A DNA stretch of 64,000 nucleotides from Schizophyllum amplum (Eukaryota; Basidiomycota; Agaricomycetes; Agaricales; Schizophyllaceae). The stretch is taken from the NCBI GenBank assembly GCA_007026445.1, contig VDMD01000041.1:62001-126000 (forward strand), written 5' to 3'. The translations under genes and the position numbers were made by a program. Below, piece after piece: positions 1-11,250 of this stretch. Position 1 is the stretch's first letter. Every line of letters begins with the position of its first letter. The notes beneath the pieces are model-generated. The model saw nothing but the letters and a program-made list of their open reading frames with translations, was not told where the DNA came from and did not search any database.

Positions 1-6
1 CCAACA

Positions 7-791
7 CTAGCTGGGTCCTTGAAAGAATCGCACACCTTCGCCGTCCGCAACACCAATCAGCTGAGCCCGCCCTGCCCTCGATAAGTATCCAATCGCCTTC
101 TTCAAGAGAGATATAGGTATCCCACTGAGAGGCGATTCGACTGGCGGCTCGATGATCTCGTAGAAGGTCATGATGGTACCGAGTTGACCGGTTGACGCGA
201 CCTGTAACGAATCAGCGAGAATTTGAGCGAGAAGCAATGGGGAAAACCTACCCATTGATGAAGCTCTTCTGCCCATTCGTCCGGCGTTCTCCAGTAGATG
301 AGCGCAGCGCGCGTCTGCTTGGCTGGCTCGTAGGCCGCCTGATTTCTTGACGTCATGCTAGCCATTATACTCTCCAGATGAGCAGGCGGTAGCCTTCCTG
401 CCCGCAACCAAGTCGTTGAGGATTTAGTGATACGAACAGAATGAAGAGACTTACGATTGATACGCTCGTTTCGCAGGATCTCGTCCCAGTCGCCTCCTGA
501 AGTCTCTGCGTCTTCGACTCTGAGGACGAACAGTTTCCTATGCCGTGCATAGGCTAGTATCAGTCTACTCCATTGCTCTGCAACCGCTGATTGGGAGGAT
601 GGGTTGGGTTGCTGCCTGCGCCGTCGCGTCAGCTGCCGCTCATGACAAGCCGGCGAGAGCCTGACGTGTAGAAAGGCGGAAACGAGTGAATCGACGGTAG
701 CTTGAATCCTTTTGTGTAAATTAGAACACAGGAGCTAGGGAGAATCAACGTCGCCCTAACCTGACGGCGTCTCGTATGTGCGAAGGGCCAT
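7..791 (-). CDS. VPS25: ESCRT-II subunit Vps25
   Basis: Vps25 is a winged-helix subunit of ESCRT-II, which acts on endosomes in sorting ubiquitinated membrane cargo into multivesicular bodies. The exons read in order as an N-terminal PSIHSFPPFYT block followed by QPNPSSQ, a helix with LILAYARHRKLFVLRVED, the ALIYWRTPDEWAEEL block typical of the family, and a C-terminal winged helix with TFYEI and GEGVRFF. The start at 791 (MALRTYETPS) rests on splicing a 31-base first exon to GFKLPSIHSF. The next intron (gtcagg...gcgcag) joins YT to QQPNP in frame. The stop is at 7-9, so the gene is complete. The size, under 200 residues, suits Vps25. Exon 1 is the least certain part. Confidence 0.88.
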
Positions 792-1047
792 GGACGGTCA
801 CGGTAGTGGTTGAGATTGATGTCGGCGTTTGCCTAAGATCGGCAAAGCACTTAGCATCGTGCACCTTGATCTTCCCACGCTCACGTTCATTGTTGTTGAG
901 CTTCGTCACTAGTGCCAACCGCGGCCATAAGTTTCAAGCTTCAAGTCGTGGTGCCGATGCCCGCTTGCATGACAGTTTGTATCCAAGCAAAGCTCTGGTG
1001 TATACATATTGTTTCACTTATCAACCCATCTCTCGTATGCGTTACAA

Positions 1048-2701
1048 TCATTGATTCACAAGGGACACAACCACCTTTCCACCTGCGACATCCCACCCAC
1101 CTCTCAGCATCTCCACGAACGCCTCGGGCGCTGACTCCAAGCCCTCATATATCCGTTCCTCGCTCTTGATTTGTCCCTCGACGACCATCTTCGGCACGTC
1201 CTCGTAGAATTTCGCAGCGTAGTCAGCAGCGATGAACGGCGTGAGGAAGCCGTACATGCTCAGGCAGAGCTTGTACATCATCGAAGAATTCTATATCGCC
1301 TCGTCAGAAGGATTATACAGGGACGTCGGCCACCTCTGTCACTCACCTTGATGCCGTAGCGGTCCTCGGGTGCGGTGTTGTACTCAGCGACCTGGCCACA
1401 AATGATTAAGCGCCCGAAACGAGCCATGTTCTCGAGGGCGGCGTCTAGCGCCTCAGCACCGACGTTATCCTACAACCAATTCAGTATGGTACGACATGTG
1501 TATTGAAATGCTTACATAGTACACGTCAATGGGGCCGTGTTTCGGAAGGATCTCCTTGTACGAGGTCGTCTTGTAGTTGAAAGGCACGTCACATCCAAGC
1601 GACCTCATGTACTCGACTTTCGAGTCGGACCTGTGGCATGTGAGCTCGAGATGATTTTCATCGCCAAGCCTCGTTCACCCTGCAGATGCGATGACCTTCA
1701 TCCTAGAGTGGATAGTCAGCCTCGAGCGGAAAGCCTAAAGCGAATGTCGACTAACCCGCTCAACTTGGCCAGCTGAATGACCATGCTACACGCGGTGGGG
1801 TCAGATGCATGTGGATTTCAGAAGTCTTCGTGAAACTGACCTTCCAACGGCGGAGGCACCAGCGGAGACGAAGATAGTCTCCCCCTTGTAGATTGTCGGG
1901 CTCAGGCCTCAGAGCAGGAACACGATGGAGTCACAGCGTACCTTCTTGGCGTCGGCATACTTCTTGAAGCTGGCGTACGCAGTCATTCCGGGTGCGCCCG
2001 CCACACTGCAGTATTTGTACAGCGGAAAAGCACCGTTGGGGTCCGGCACCTGCAAAGTCTGTAAGTAGATAATGACAATGAACTGCAAGCCTATCCCACC
2101 TGATTGGGATTCCCGATGTCGTCGATGTTCGCCGTCCATGCTGGCCAGTCTGCCTGGTTCCACTTACGACGTGCTGCTCAGGAACAGCTATGTCAGCGCG
2201 TATACAGCTTGTATGCAAAATCGCGTACCTTCCATGTACGGCTGCACGGTATATAGCTCCCAGTGAGACATTCCATACAAGAGGTCACCGGCCTTGAAGC
2301 CTTCCTTCTCCGAGCGGAGGACCTTCAAGATACATGCGCTGACCATACTGAGAGACATATGTGAGCTACACGGGCCTGAGAGTGCAATAAAGCACGGACG
2401 GTGCGCCGGCTATCATTGGGCTGCTATAGCTAGCGATGTGTTCGTCCCTCATGCGTTCACGTATGTAAGGTTCGGGACTGCGAACGCATGTTGTCAACTC
2501 CACTGGACTTGCAGACAGAAGAAGGAGCAGTCATGCTCACCTCAAGTACAGCGCCTTCGTGAGGAAGCCGCCATTCAATGGTACGGTGTCAAGATCAATG
2601 GTGGGCGTGCCGTCGTACACGAGGTGCTCGCCGACAATCGGCCAAGCGCCCTGCGGTACGGGTTTCGCGAACACGACACGGGGATTCGGGATGGGGGCCA
2701 T
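1048..2701 (-). CDS. NADP-dependent MDR-family oxidoreductase (PTGR/alkenal reductase type)
   Basis: This is a medium-chain dehydrogenase/reductase of the zinc-free branch that includes prostaglandin reductase and alkenal double-bond reductases. The family reduces alpha,beta-unsaturated carbonyl compounds with NADPH. The N-terminal GroES-like part begins MAPIPNPRVVFAKPVPQG. After several short introns comes the LYKYCSVAGAPGMTAY block and the nucleotide-binding motif SAGASAVGSMVIQLAK. Next is the family signature PIDVYYDNVGAEALDAAL, then a C-terminal FYEDVPKMVVEGQIK and a final GGKVVVSL. An in-frame ATG at 2761 would add 20 residues. I prefer 2701 because it matches the usual N terminus and a TATA element sits about 100 bases upstream. 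The natural substrate cannot be told from sequence. Confidence 0.88.
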
Positions 2702-3229
2702 TCCAAGGATCGCAGCACAAGGGTAGCAAGAAAGGAGAGGGAGGCAAGGGAATAGAAGCACGAGAGATCAGCGCTGTGATCGATGTCGGATCCTATGTTT
2801 TATATATCTGCACGAGAGAGCATGCGTGGAGTCAACGCCCGAGTCGGCCATTAGGCACCTTTGCAAATAGAGGCAGCCTCGTTGCATTGCGAGCACGATA
2901 GACCGTCGGCGAATGTGTAAGACGCAGCGAGTCCGAGTCGCATTCTTGCAAAGCGGGTGGAGGAGGCGGTGGGAGTCGAACAGCGACGGGGTGATGATTA
3001 GCGCCGTCGCGGCCCGCGCAGCCGTCATTGGCAAGCCTTTGAGGCAACTGCCGCAAATGCGACACAAGCCTTATCGCGCATGGACCAAGTCAAGAATCGC
3101 GGCCGAAGCTCCCAGTCAAAGAAAGCTAGACTTGCCTCAAGACCTTTGATGTTGTAGTAAGCTATACACGCCAACCTTGTCGCTATACGCACAGGTATCA
3201 CTATCGCATGAGAATTGGCGCCAGAAACT
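2702..3229. other. Intergenic region, reductase to F-box 1
   Basis: Apart from the TATA element near 2800 I see no coding signal. Short ORFs on both strands overlap one another and none resembles a known domain. The stretch serves as promoter of the reductase and as 3' flank of F-box gene 1. Confidence 0.6.
2798..2807 (-). promoter_or_regulatory. TATA element of the MDR reductase gene
   Basis: On the minus strand the sequence reads TATATATAAA, about 97 bases before the preferred ATG at 2701. The spacing fits a fungal core promoter and argues against the alternative start at 2761, which would leave under 40 bases. Confidence 0.5.
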
Positions 3230-5081
3230 TCAATGCCTCCCTCGCCAGGCGCTCTTCGCAGCGCACAACTCCTGACCAACCAGCACACGGAAAGGGAATG
3301 GCTCACCACGGAGCGAGCCAGGCCAGGACGGCTTTCCATGCACACACCGAACCCCACCCTCCTTGTTGCGTCCTATCTTCCATGCCCATGATACTCCTGG
3401 CCAGCGGTCCATCGCGTACCAGTTAAACTCCCGTAGTTTGGAGCACTCGCGCCCAAGCCCCCACACAATCTGGGTGAACTCACGCTCGTGCCGCTCAACC
3501 CACAGCGCGTCGAGATTGACGTCCTCGTCGTCTATAGTCACCGGACGGCCGAGCATCTGAGACGCTGCGCCGAGCGTAGCCTCGACCTCGTCGATGGTGT
3601 TAGACTGGAGGAGCGTGTGGCGTAGAAGGTAGGGGTGCGGGATTGCACTCTCGATAGCTTGGCCGGACGGTTGTTGGCCGTAGTCCATGATTTCGTCGTA
3701 TTCTTCCGATACACAATTGAGCCACAGTCTGCACTGCAAATCGAAGGTAAGGGTAAAGGTTTCGAGGCTTGAAAGGGCTGAAAGGCGGCGTCCAATGGCC
3801 TGTTGAGTGTACCATTCAGCGCCAGCTAGTAGACCGATGCGAGTCACTCACCATGAACAAGTCGTCTACTTCGTCTACAAGTTCAAGGGAGAAGGAGCAA
3901 CGGTGGGGAATGAACGACAGCGCCAGATGACGTACATCCAGATAGTCAAGCACAGGCAGTCCCTCGAGTATAGGTGTGAACTGGTCATCTAGTATCGCGT
4001 AATTGTCGCATAATTTGAGGGAAAGAGATGTGACGGTATAGGACGGCAGCGGATAGCGCCGAGTCATCTGCCGAGTGAAAGCGAAGGCTGTCACGCGAAG
4101 TTTCCTCCATGCGTTCTGGATGCTCTGGTATACAGGGTCGTGGTGGTCCGCCAATCCTGACATAGGCTCCGTCCAATTGTCTATCAGACCGCTAGCGACA
4201 TCCAGGACGTTGGACAACCGGCATTGACCCAGTTCGACGGAGACCTCCTCAAGGCATTTGCGATCGGCCATGATACACAGAGCTTGCTCAACCGTAAGAG
4301 TTGTTTCCGCGGCAGCGAAAACGCGCAGACCCGGATACAGCTCGCCAAAGTCCTTCTCAAAGTTCCCTGGGAGGTCGACGTCACCACGAATGTGCAGGGT
4401 ACGCAAGGAGGGACACGGTAGGACGGACTTGCCGCGGTCCGTGGGGTCGAGCACGGGCGTCCCTCGCAATCGCAGCGTCTCGAGTTGAGGAAACGGCGAG
4501 AGATCTGGGAAGTCGGGGCCTAGCCAGTACATCGACAGAGACGTCAAATGGCGGCTGGGGCTCAAGATGCGAATGGTGGTAGGGGTGCATCCAACCTGGA
4601 AGGAAGTAAAGCTATCGAGGTCCCAATTCCAAGGCGAGGACCGGTCGATGTCTAGGAGCTCCCATGCGTACCGGACAACTTTTCTGAGCAATTGAACGTC
4701 GGCACCTGCGTCAACCTCGTAGGGGTATGACGCTCTACCAATCTGGATATTCCTAAGTACCGTAAGCACCAAACAAGATAGAACTCGGCCAACAGCGTAC
4801 CTTATGTGCCGCTTGTACCACCGGTCGCTATGCAGCAACCCCAGCAAGTTAACCAGGGGGCGCGGCCTCAGCGTGCATGCGCCGTCCATCAGAATTGTAG
4901 GGATGCGTATTTGAGAGAAATAGTGCGGGAGCGCGAAGGCGCGCAGCCGGCGATTGACGCGCGACAAGACGCCGTACGCGCTGAGGCGCGGGGGAAGCTG
5001 TTCCCAGTGCGTGCTTTGCTGGGTGATCGGCAGAAGCAATTCATTGGGGAGGTCGTTCAACGTCGCTTGGGGGACAGGCAT
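3230..5081 (-). CDS. F-box protein, local family member 1
   Basis: The N terminus (TLNDLPNELLLPI ... LSRVNRRLRAFALP) is an F-box, the helix bundle that docks Skp1 in SCF ubiquitin ligases. A long leucine-rich stretch follows (LRLRGTPVL, PSLRTLHIRGDVDLP, LYPGLRVF), resembling divergent LRRs that could select a substrate. The last exon carries a module shared by all copies here: LGRPVTIDDEDVNLDALWVERHE, then a WPGVSWAWKI block, then VLVGQELCAAKSAW. Two introns are clear. A 48-base one near 4752-4799 is divisible by three and reads through in frame as 16 extra residues. A second lies near 3800-3850 between DDLFM and AIGRRLSALSS. Both match paralogue intron positions at 13190-15093 and 17364-19220. 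The target is unknown. Confidence 0.8.
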
Positions 5082-6453
5082 TCGGAAGTAGAGTGCAGAA
5101 CGCTGAGTGAAAGTCAGAGTCCGGTGGGAGAGGCGCGACGTCGGCCCACGCGCCGATCACACGGGACGCAGAGCCACGTGAAAGCCGTGGCATTTGCCGA
5201 TGTGGACCCACACGTTCGCTGCGACAGGCTCCCTCCCTTGCAAACACTTTTTACACCGTCCACGTTCTTCAAAAATCGGGATTGTGCACTCAAGCTGGTT
5301 CTTGGATGTGGCAATGTGCTGAGAGGCGCCGGTGAGCGGCTACTTGAATGATTACAAGGCTTTCTCAAAGTTTGTCCTGCACGGATCGCCCTGATGGTCC
5401 CACGGTGGCTGCCTTCCGCTGCCGTCGGCGGCCCGTCGCACCTTATCTCGCATCTGCTGGGTCAAGAGACCGGCACTTGGATTGCTTGATAACCTATGGC
5501 CTGGCTGGCGCTCGGGTCTCGAGTTAACTCGCTGAGCAGCGGTAGCCCGAAGAAGGAAGGGCCGGCCACCAAGGCACGACCTACAGCGTGAAGGACGTGA
5601 TTCGGTCTTCGTCGACGGAGACCTTATGTAGCCTAAGTAAACGTTGAACTGAGGAATTGTAGACGCACGTGTCGACGTATAATATTATCCCAAAGTACCA
5701 TTATGCAGCTGTTATTATGGTCTTAGCATGAACGTTAGTCAGGAGCTTATGTATCTTAACCCACCTTCCCTGTCGCGCCGAGCGGGAAGCAGAAAGCCGT
5801 TGGTCCTATGGATAGGGAGTGCAGAGGATGTGTAAGCAGTTTGTAAGGTCCCCGAAGAAATGCAGAACTTGTGGGCATGAGCAAAAGATAGAACGAGAAC
5901 TGCCGACTCTTGAAACCGCAAAGTACCCGGATCGGATCTAATCTGCAGGTAAGAGGGAGTTGTAGTGTCATGGGCGCACCAATGACTGCTGCCCGCGGCA
6001 CGTAAGGCGCGTCAAGGCTGGGGGAAGAGTGAATGAGTCACGCATCACGCGAGGGGCTTGACCATATTGACAGTGTCATTGGGTCCCAAAAAGGCAAGTC
6101 CTGTCGACACCTCCTCCTCACCCCCATGAATGAAGCGCGAGTTGGGCGCTTTGCAAGTGCCTCAATGCCCTGACCTGTTTGGGTGTATGAATGTGTGTGA
6201 AGGCGTCGTCGGTCGCGCCTGACCTGCACCTGACTGCCCAGGCGCCTGTCTCGGCGCACATTCGTCCCCTCTTTCCGCGTTTTTCGCCTCACATCGGGGC
6301 CATGACATCAGCAAGGAATGGCCGGAAGACTCAGATTACCATCGGATGACGGTTCCGGTGCCCCGGCTGACAGCACCGAAACCAATATATAGCGCGTCCA
6401 CAAGCCCATTGTACTCTACCCCACTCTTGCTCACTCGACAATTCCAATCAGCC
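5082..6453. other. Divergent intergenic region, F-box 1 and EGT1
   Basis: This 1.4 kb stretch lies between head-to-head genes and holds both promoters. I see a TATA element at 6386-6391 before EGT1 but no convincing ORF, RNA gene or long repeat. Confidence 0.6.
6386..6391 (+). promoter_or_regulatory. TATA element of EGT1
   Basis: TATATA lies 63 bases before the ATG at 6454. It also lies downstream of an in-frame ATG at 6346, which makes that earlier codon an unlikely start. Confidence 0.5.
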
Positions 6454-9400
6454 ATGCCTGCAGAGATCCTTGACGTGCACCTTCACGACGACGGAGTCGT
6501 TGTGGACGATGTCCACAGGCAGGTCCTCGACGGACTCACCAAGCCCGCCGGCCAGAAGCAGCTCCCGACGATGCTGCTCTACGACGAGCGCGGTCTGCGC
6601 CTCTACGACACGATCACCACCGACGCGAAGGAGTATTATCTCTTCGGTGCTGAAGAAGAGATTCTCAAGGGGCACTCGGACGAGATTGTACGCGCCATGC
6701 ACGGCGGACGCGACGCGGTTGACGGCGATGAGGTCGTGCTCGAGTTAGGCGCTGGGTACGTCCGCGGCACCCTCGGCCTGATCATCAACTGATCACACTC
6801 CGATGATAACAGAGCACTTCGCAAGACTTCCCACATTCTCTCCTCCCTCGCTCGTCTCGTCCCCGAGCAGCACGCCATGCCACCCATCACGTACTATGCG
6901 CTCGACCTCGAGCAGAACGAGCTGCAACGTACACTCGACGGCATAGCGAGCTGCGACGTCGGCACCGCTCTTGAGGGCCGTGTCGCTACCAAGGGCATGT
7001 GGGGCACGTATGACGGCGGCGTCAAGTTCGTCCAGTCTGGCGGACTCCTTGTCCGCGGTGTCGCCGACCGTCTGTCTACTGGCAGTCCCCCTGTCTCGTG
7101 CAGCACGTCCACGTCCCGTAGCCCGTCTCAAGATTGCCCTAGGTCGCTCTCGTCGTGCTCATCGGGCACTACGGACGAGTCATCCATGCCTGCCACACCG
7201 CAAAGCACCAACCTCGAGCTGAGTGGCATACCCGCCGACAGCCCTCCTTTGCACCTTCTCTTCTTGGGATCATCTTTGGGCAACTTTGACCGGGCGTCCG
7301 GGGCTGCGTTTCTGAAGGCACTGCCGCTGCGGCAGGGCGCAGGTGACACCCTCCTTCTGGGCATGGATCACGACAACGACAAGACTCGCGTTGAGGAGGC
7401 GTACAACGACTCCGAGGGGCATACCAAGCGCTTCATCATGAACGGGCTTCATCACGCGGGTCGTCTACTCGGCGACGAGGCGATGTTCGACGATAGCAAG
7501 TGGGACTACGTCAACGTGAGTAGAATGAGTGACTTTTTCTGGCAGCATACTCATCGATCATCTAGCGCTACAACGTGGACGAGCGCCGTCATGAAGCTTT
7601 CCTCGTATCCAAAGTCGCACAGACTGTTTACGAGCCGGAGACCCAGAAGGAGTACTCGTTCCTGCCCAACGAGAAGGTCAAGATCGAGGAGTCGTTCAAG
7701 GTTAGACTCAACTTTGTACCCTTCGCCGTCGTCTGACACCGCCGTAGTTCTCTGAGGCCGATGCTTACTCGCTCTTCACTTATGCCGGCTTGCGTCCGAT
7801 ACACCGCTGGACCGATAGTGCTCGACAATACTCGCTCTGGTTGCTGGAGAGGCCAGCCTTTGTCTTCCCTCTTGTGAGTGACGCTTTACACCTACCCAGG
7901 ATTCCGTTCTTACTTCGTCCTCATAGCTCAAGACGCCATCTGCGGCGGCGGAAGATGACATTGTGCTCTCAACCAACCCGTCTGGCATTCCATCCCTTTC
8001 CGACTGGCGCACGATGTGGTCCTGCTGGGACACAATAACGTTGACCATGATTCCGGAGGAGATGCTACTTACGAAGCCGATTGATCTGAGGTGGGTGGCC
8101 AACGGCATTTCTTTGTTGGAACACGCCTAACCAACAACTCGCAGGCATGTTTGTCTCTTTTATCTCGGCCACATCCCGACCTTCCTCGATATATTCCTGT
8201 CGCGCTACCTGCAGGAGCCGCACACTGAGCCGGAGTCGTTCAAAACCATATTCGAGGTAAGTTTGCTTTTTGACATGATTTTTACGATATTCATCTCTCA
8301 CGCAGCGCGGCATCGACCCGGACGTCGACGACCCCACGCAATGCCACGACCACTCCGAAGTGCCAGAACGCCCGGAGGACTGGCCCAGCCTCGGGCAGAT
8401 CCTTGAATTTGAGAAGAACGTGCGCCAGCGCCTCATCAGCATATACGAGGGCGTGGCGGCCCGCCGCATCCCGCTCACTACCCGCCTGGCGCGCGTGCTG
8501 ACGATCACGTACGAGCACGAGGCGATGCACGCGGAGACGCTGCTGTATATGTTGCTCATGAAGGCCGGCGAGGGCCTGCGCTCGCCGAAGGGGTTTGCGT
8601 CGCCGCCTTGGGATGCGATGGCGAAGGCGTGGGATGCGACGCCGGAGCCGGAGACGAAGACCGTCACTCTGGGGCCTGCAGAAGTCAAGCTCGGCCACGA
8701 GGATGACGAGGCGCTCGATGCCGAGGTGGGAGAGGCGGAGGTGCGCCGGCGCGAGTTTGGTGAGTGACGAGCCCTCGATGCGGACAGTGCTTGCTAACAT
8801 TATCTCAGGCTGGGATAACGAGCACCCCGTACGCACGGAGGAAGTGGGGAAGTTCCGCATGAGCTGGCGCCCGATCTCCAATGGCGAATTTTACGCCTAC
8901 TGGCGGGAGCGCCAGGGCACCGTGCCGCTCCCTCCTAGCTGGATGCCGCCCACGAAGGACGAGGCATACGACGCCGGCGACCCCTACAGCGGGATGCGCG
9001 TGCGCACGCTCCACGGCCCCGTCCACATGAAGTACGCACACCACTGGCCCGTCATGGCCTCCTACGATATGCTCTCCACGTACGCCGTCGTCCGCGGTGG
9101 GCGGCTGCCGACCGAGCCCGAGCTCCGCATGTTCTACGACAAGTTCGAGTGCGGGTACGAGGGCGGAGCGAACGTGGGCTTCCGCCACTGGCACCCCGTG
9201 CCGCCTCGCGTGGTGGGCGGGGAGGGGGAGGCCATGAAGGTGGCGAACGGGGGCGTGTGGGAGTGGACGTCGACGGTGTTCGAGAGGGTGGAGGGTTTCA
9301 AGCCGTCGGTGCTTTATCCTGGGTATTCGCAGGACTTTTTCGATGGGCGGCACAATGTCGTGGTGAGTGGTATCGTGGGCTTTGCGGGTTTGAGCGAGAA

Positions 9401-9534
9401 GGCTGATTTGTTCGTAGCTTGGCGGGTCGTACGCCACGATACCACGCCTGGCGGGTCGCCGCTCGCTATGCAACTGGTACCAGCGCAACTATCAATATCC
9501 TTGGGTCGGGGCGCGTATTGTGTATGATGCCTGA
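6454..9534 (+). CDS. EGT1: Egt1 ergothioneine biosynthesis fusion protein (EgtD-EgtB type)
   Basis: Fungal Egt1 first trimethylates histidine to hercynine using SAM, then joins hercynine to cysteine as a sulfoxide with an iron enzyme. The EgtD-like half starts MPAEILDVHLHDDG and shows EYYLFGAEEEIL, VLELGAGALRKTSHIL, LFLGSSLGNFDR and LLLGMDHDNDKTRVEEAYND. The EgtB half has a DinB-like domain with HVCLFYLGHIPTF and the iron-binding HxxxHxE in YEHEAMHAETLLY. Its FGE-sulfatase-like domain has ISNGEFYAYW, GGVWEWTSTVF and a C-terminal GGSYATIPRLAGRRS ending NYQYPWVGARIVYDA. At least seven introns are spliced by eye. A Ser/Pro-rich insert of about 70 residues (7050-7240) interrupts the methyltransferase half before LGSSLGNF. 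The stop is at 9532-9534. Confidence 0.94.
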
Positions 9535-9725
9535 GGCGAAGACTCGAAGTAAATCAACAGTAGCTCAAAAGGCAAGCTTGTATTTGTGATATGTATGACC
9601 GTGTGTGGATATGAAGAATCACTATGTTTCTCACAATAGGCCTTTCGCCCCCCTCGACGTAATAGGTGGACGGACGACATGCCAGCCGAGATTCACACCT
9701 AGAAAGCTCCCGCTACGCCGCTCAG

Positions 9726-10264
9726 CCTTGCCGGACTACGGGTCAATGCAAGGTTGGTGAATTCGAAGTGGCGGATAGTCACTAATCACTACCAATGCTG
9801 AGCTCGAAAACCATACTTTTATATGAACCGAGCGCAGAGTTTTGCCTGGGTAGTGCCCGGGCAAAACAACGTGACGCGCTCACGTGCCGACATGTCGGAC
9901 GCGAATCTTCGAGTGTTTGATCTTTGACTTCAGCTGCCAGTGCAAGCTCAAGTTGACAACTGCAAATTGACTGGATTGGCTGGAAACTGACAGTGACTAA
10001 CATAGATTTGCGGCATGATTGCGGAGTGCTCGCTGGGAAACCTGTTCTGCAGGCAGTCGGGTTCCACTTCCATCCGCGGCGACGCGCGTCACGTTGTTTT
10101 GCCCGGGCACTACCCGGGCAAAAGTCTGCGCTCATCTACAGTAAGGGTTCATATTGACTCTCGGGCTCGATGTCGACTCGCCACCCGCCTGGGCTCGGCG
10201 GTGCAGCGGTAGTGACCATCCGCCACGTCGAACTCACCATGCATCGATCCATAATCCGGCAAGA
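9726..10264. repeat. Foldback (large inverted-repeat) element
   Basis: The left arm (about 9726-9880) is repeated in inverted orientation at about 10083-10264, around a spacer of roughly 200 bases. The outer arms are diverged but clearly alignable; for example, CTTGCCGGACTACGG pairs with an inverted CTTGCCGGATTATGG. The inner 50 bases (9830-9879 and 10084-10133) differ at only two positions. Weak similarity may reach 9699 and 10288. No transposase ORF is present. It looks like a MITE or foldback element. I could not define a target-site duplication. Confidence 0.75.
10097..10123. repeat. Perfect hairpin inside the foldback element
   Basis: An 11-base stem (TTTTGCCCGGG and its complement) closes a CACTA loop. 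The counterpart at 9840-9866 in the other arm has the same structure with one mismatch in the stem. Confidence 0.7.
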
Positions 10265-11250
10265 TCACTGGAGACCGACCTTTCTATTTTCTAAGTTGTT
10301 CTGGCCTGACTGTCGTTGTTCTGCTTGCTGCGTTCCCGGTAGCAGTTTAATGGCCTCGATATGTCTATGTCTGCCGAAAGACCTTGCAAAGCAAGGCAGC
10401 TTCAATTTCAGTATTTGAAGCTTCGAGCTTCAGGCTCATCGAGTCGAAAATGATGTAGTATACCAGCGACTAACCAGCGTCGACGGGCGCTCCGGCCGCA
10501 CTGCCGTTGACGTGCAGCTTCATTTTGTGGCAATGTTGGCCGCTCGACGATACCTAAGTAGTGTTAGACATCTGCACAACAGCTACTACTAGCAAAGTAA
10601 TGGAGTGTGTTTGATTGCGTGAATATACATATGCAGGTAGATAGATATGCTAAAAGATTAGAGAGTGTGACGGTCAACGGTGTACGCGACGGCTAGCAAG
10701 CAGAACCTGCTGGGATGTACGTTAGAAAGAATGAACAAGCGGGTGAGTTGCGAAGACCAGACCAGTAGGTGAGGAGGGGGGCCATGCGACGAGGACAGGT
10801 GAGGAGAATAGGCATGTAAGGAAGAAGCCCAAATGAAGAGAACGACAGGTGAGGAGGATAGCCAGCCACGACCGCGGTAGCGATGGGCAAGATGTGGCGG
10901 GATGAACATGTATATGCATATCGGGCGTGCAGCGAGAGCATGACTCAAGCATGAGGTCAGCGATAGCGGTAGGAAAGCTGAGGAGGAAGCGGCTAGGCAA
11001 TGATGGGAGGGAGAATCCGCAAATGGGATGCTACGACGGAGAACCCGTGAGGGAGAGATGGACTTGTCACCGGACGAGGAATGAGAGGGAATGGAAACGC
11101 ACGCGAGGGGCGCAAAGCAATCGCAGAGTGTGAAAGCAACAGGTATAATGAAGCCAGGGATATCGGTGAGTGTAAATAAACACAATCTAGATGATGTAAA
11201 GGTCCGCGCGAGAACTGATGGGGACAGGCTCACAACGCCGCGAGACATGC

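Larger units (their letters stand above)
9535..11250. other. Convergent intergenic region downstream of EGT1
   Basis: The region separates the 3' end of EGT1 from the 3' end of the She3-like gene. It contains the foldback element at 9726-10264 and a TTGAAGC-type motif at 10415-10433. The rest (10300-11250) is purine-rich on the plus strand and shows no domain-bearing ORF. Confidence 0.6.

Noticed and set aside
2960..2990. tRNA-like T-loop sequence (GTTCGACTCC on the minus strand)
   Set aside because: The flanking bases do not pair as a T stem and no acceptor, D or anticodon arm can be drawn around it.
6346..6453. Upstream in-frame ATG that would extend Egt1 by 36 residues
   Set aside because: The TATA element at 6386-6391 lies downstream of it, and the extension (Pro/Ser/Thr-rich) is not a family feature.
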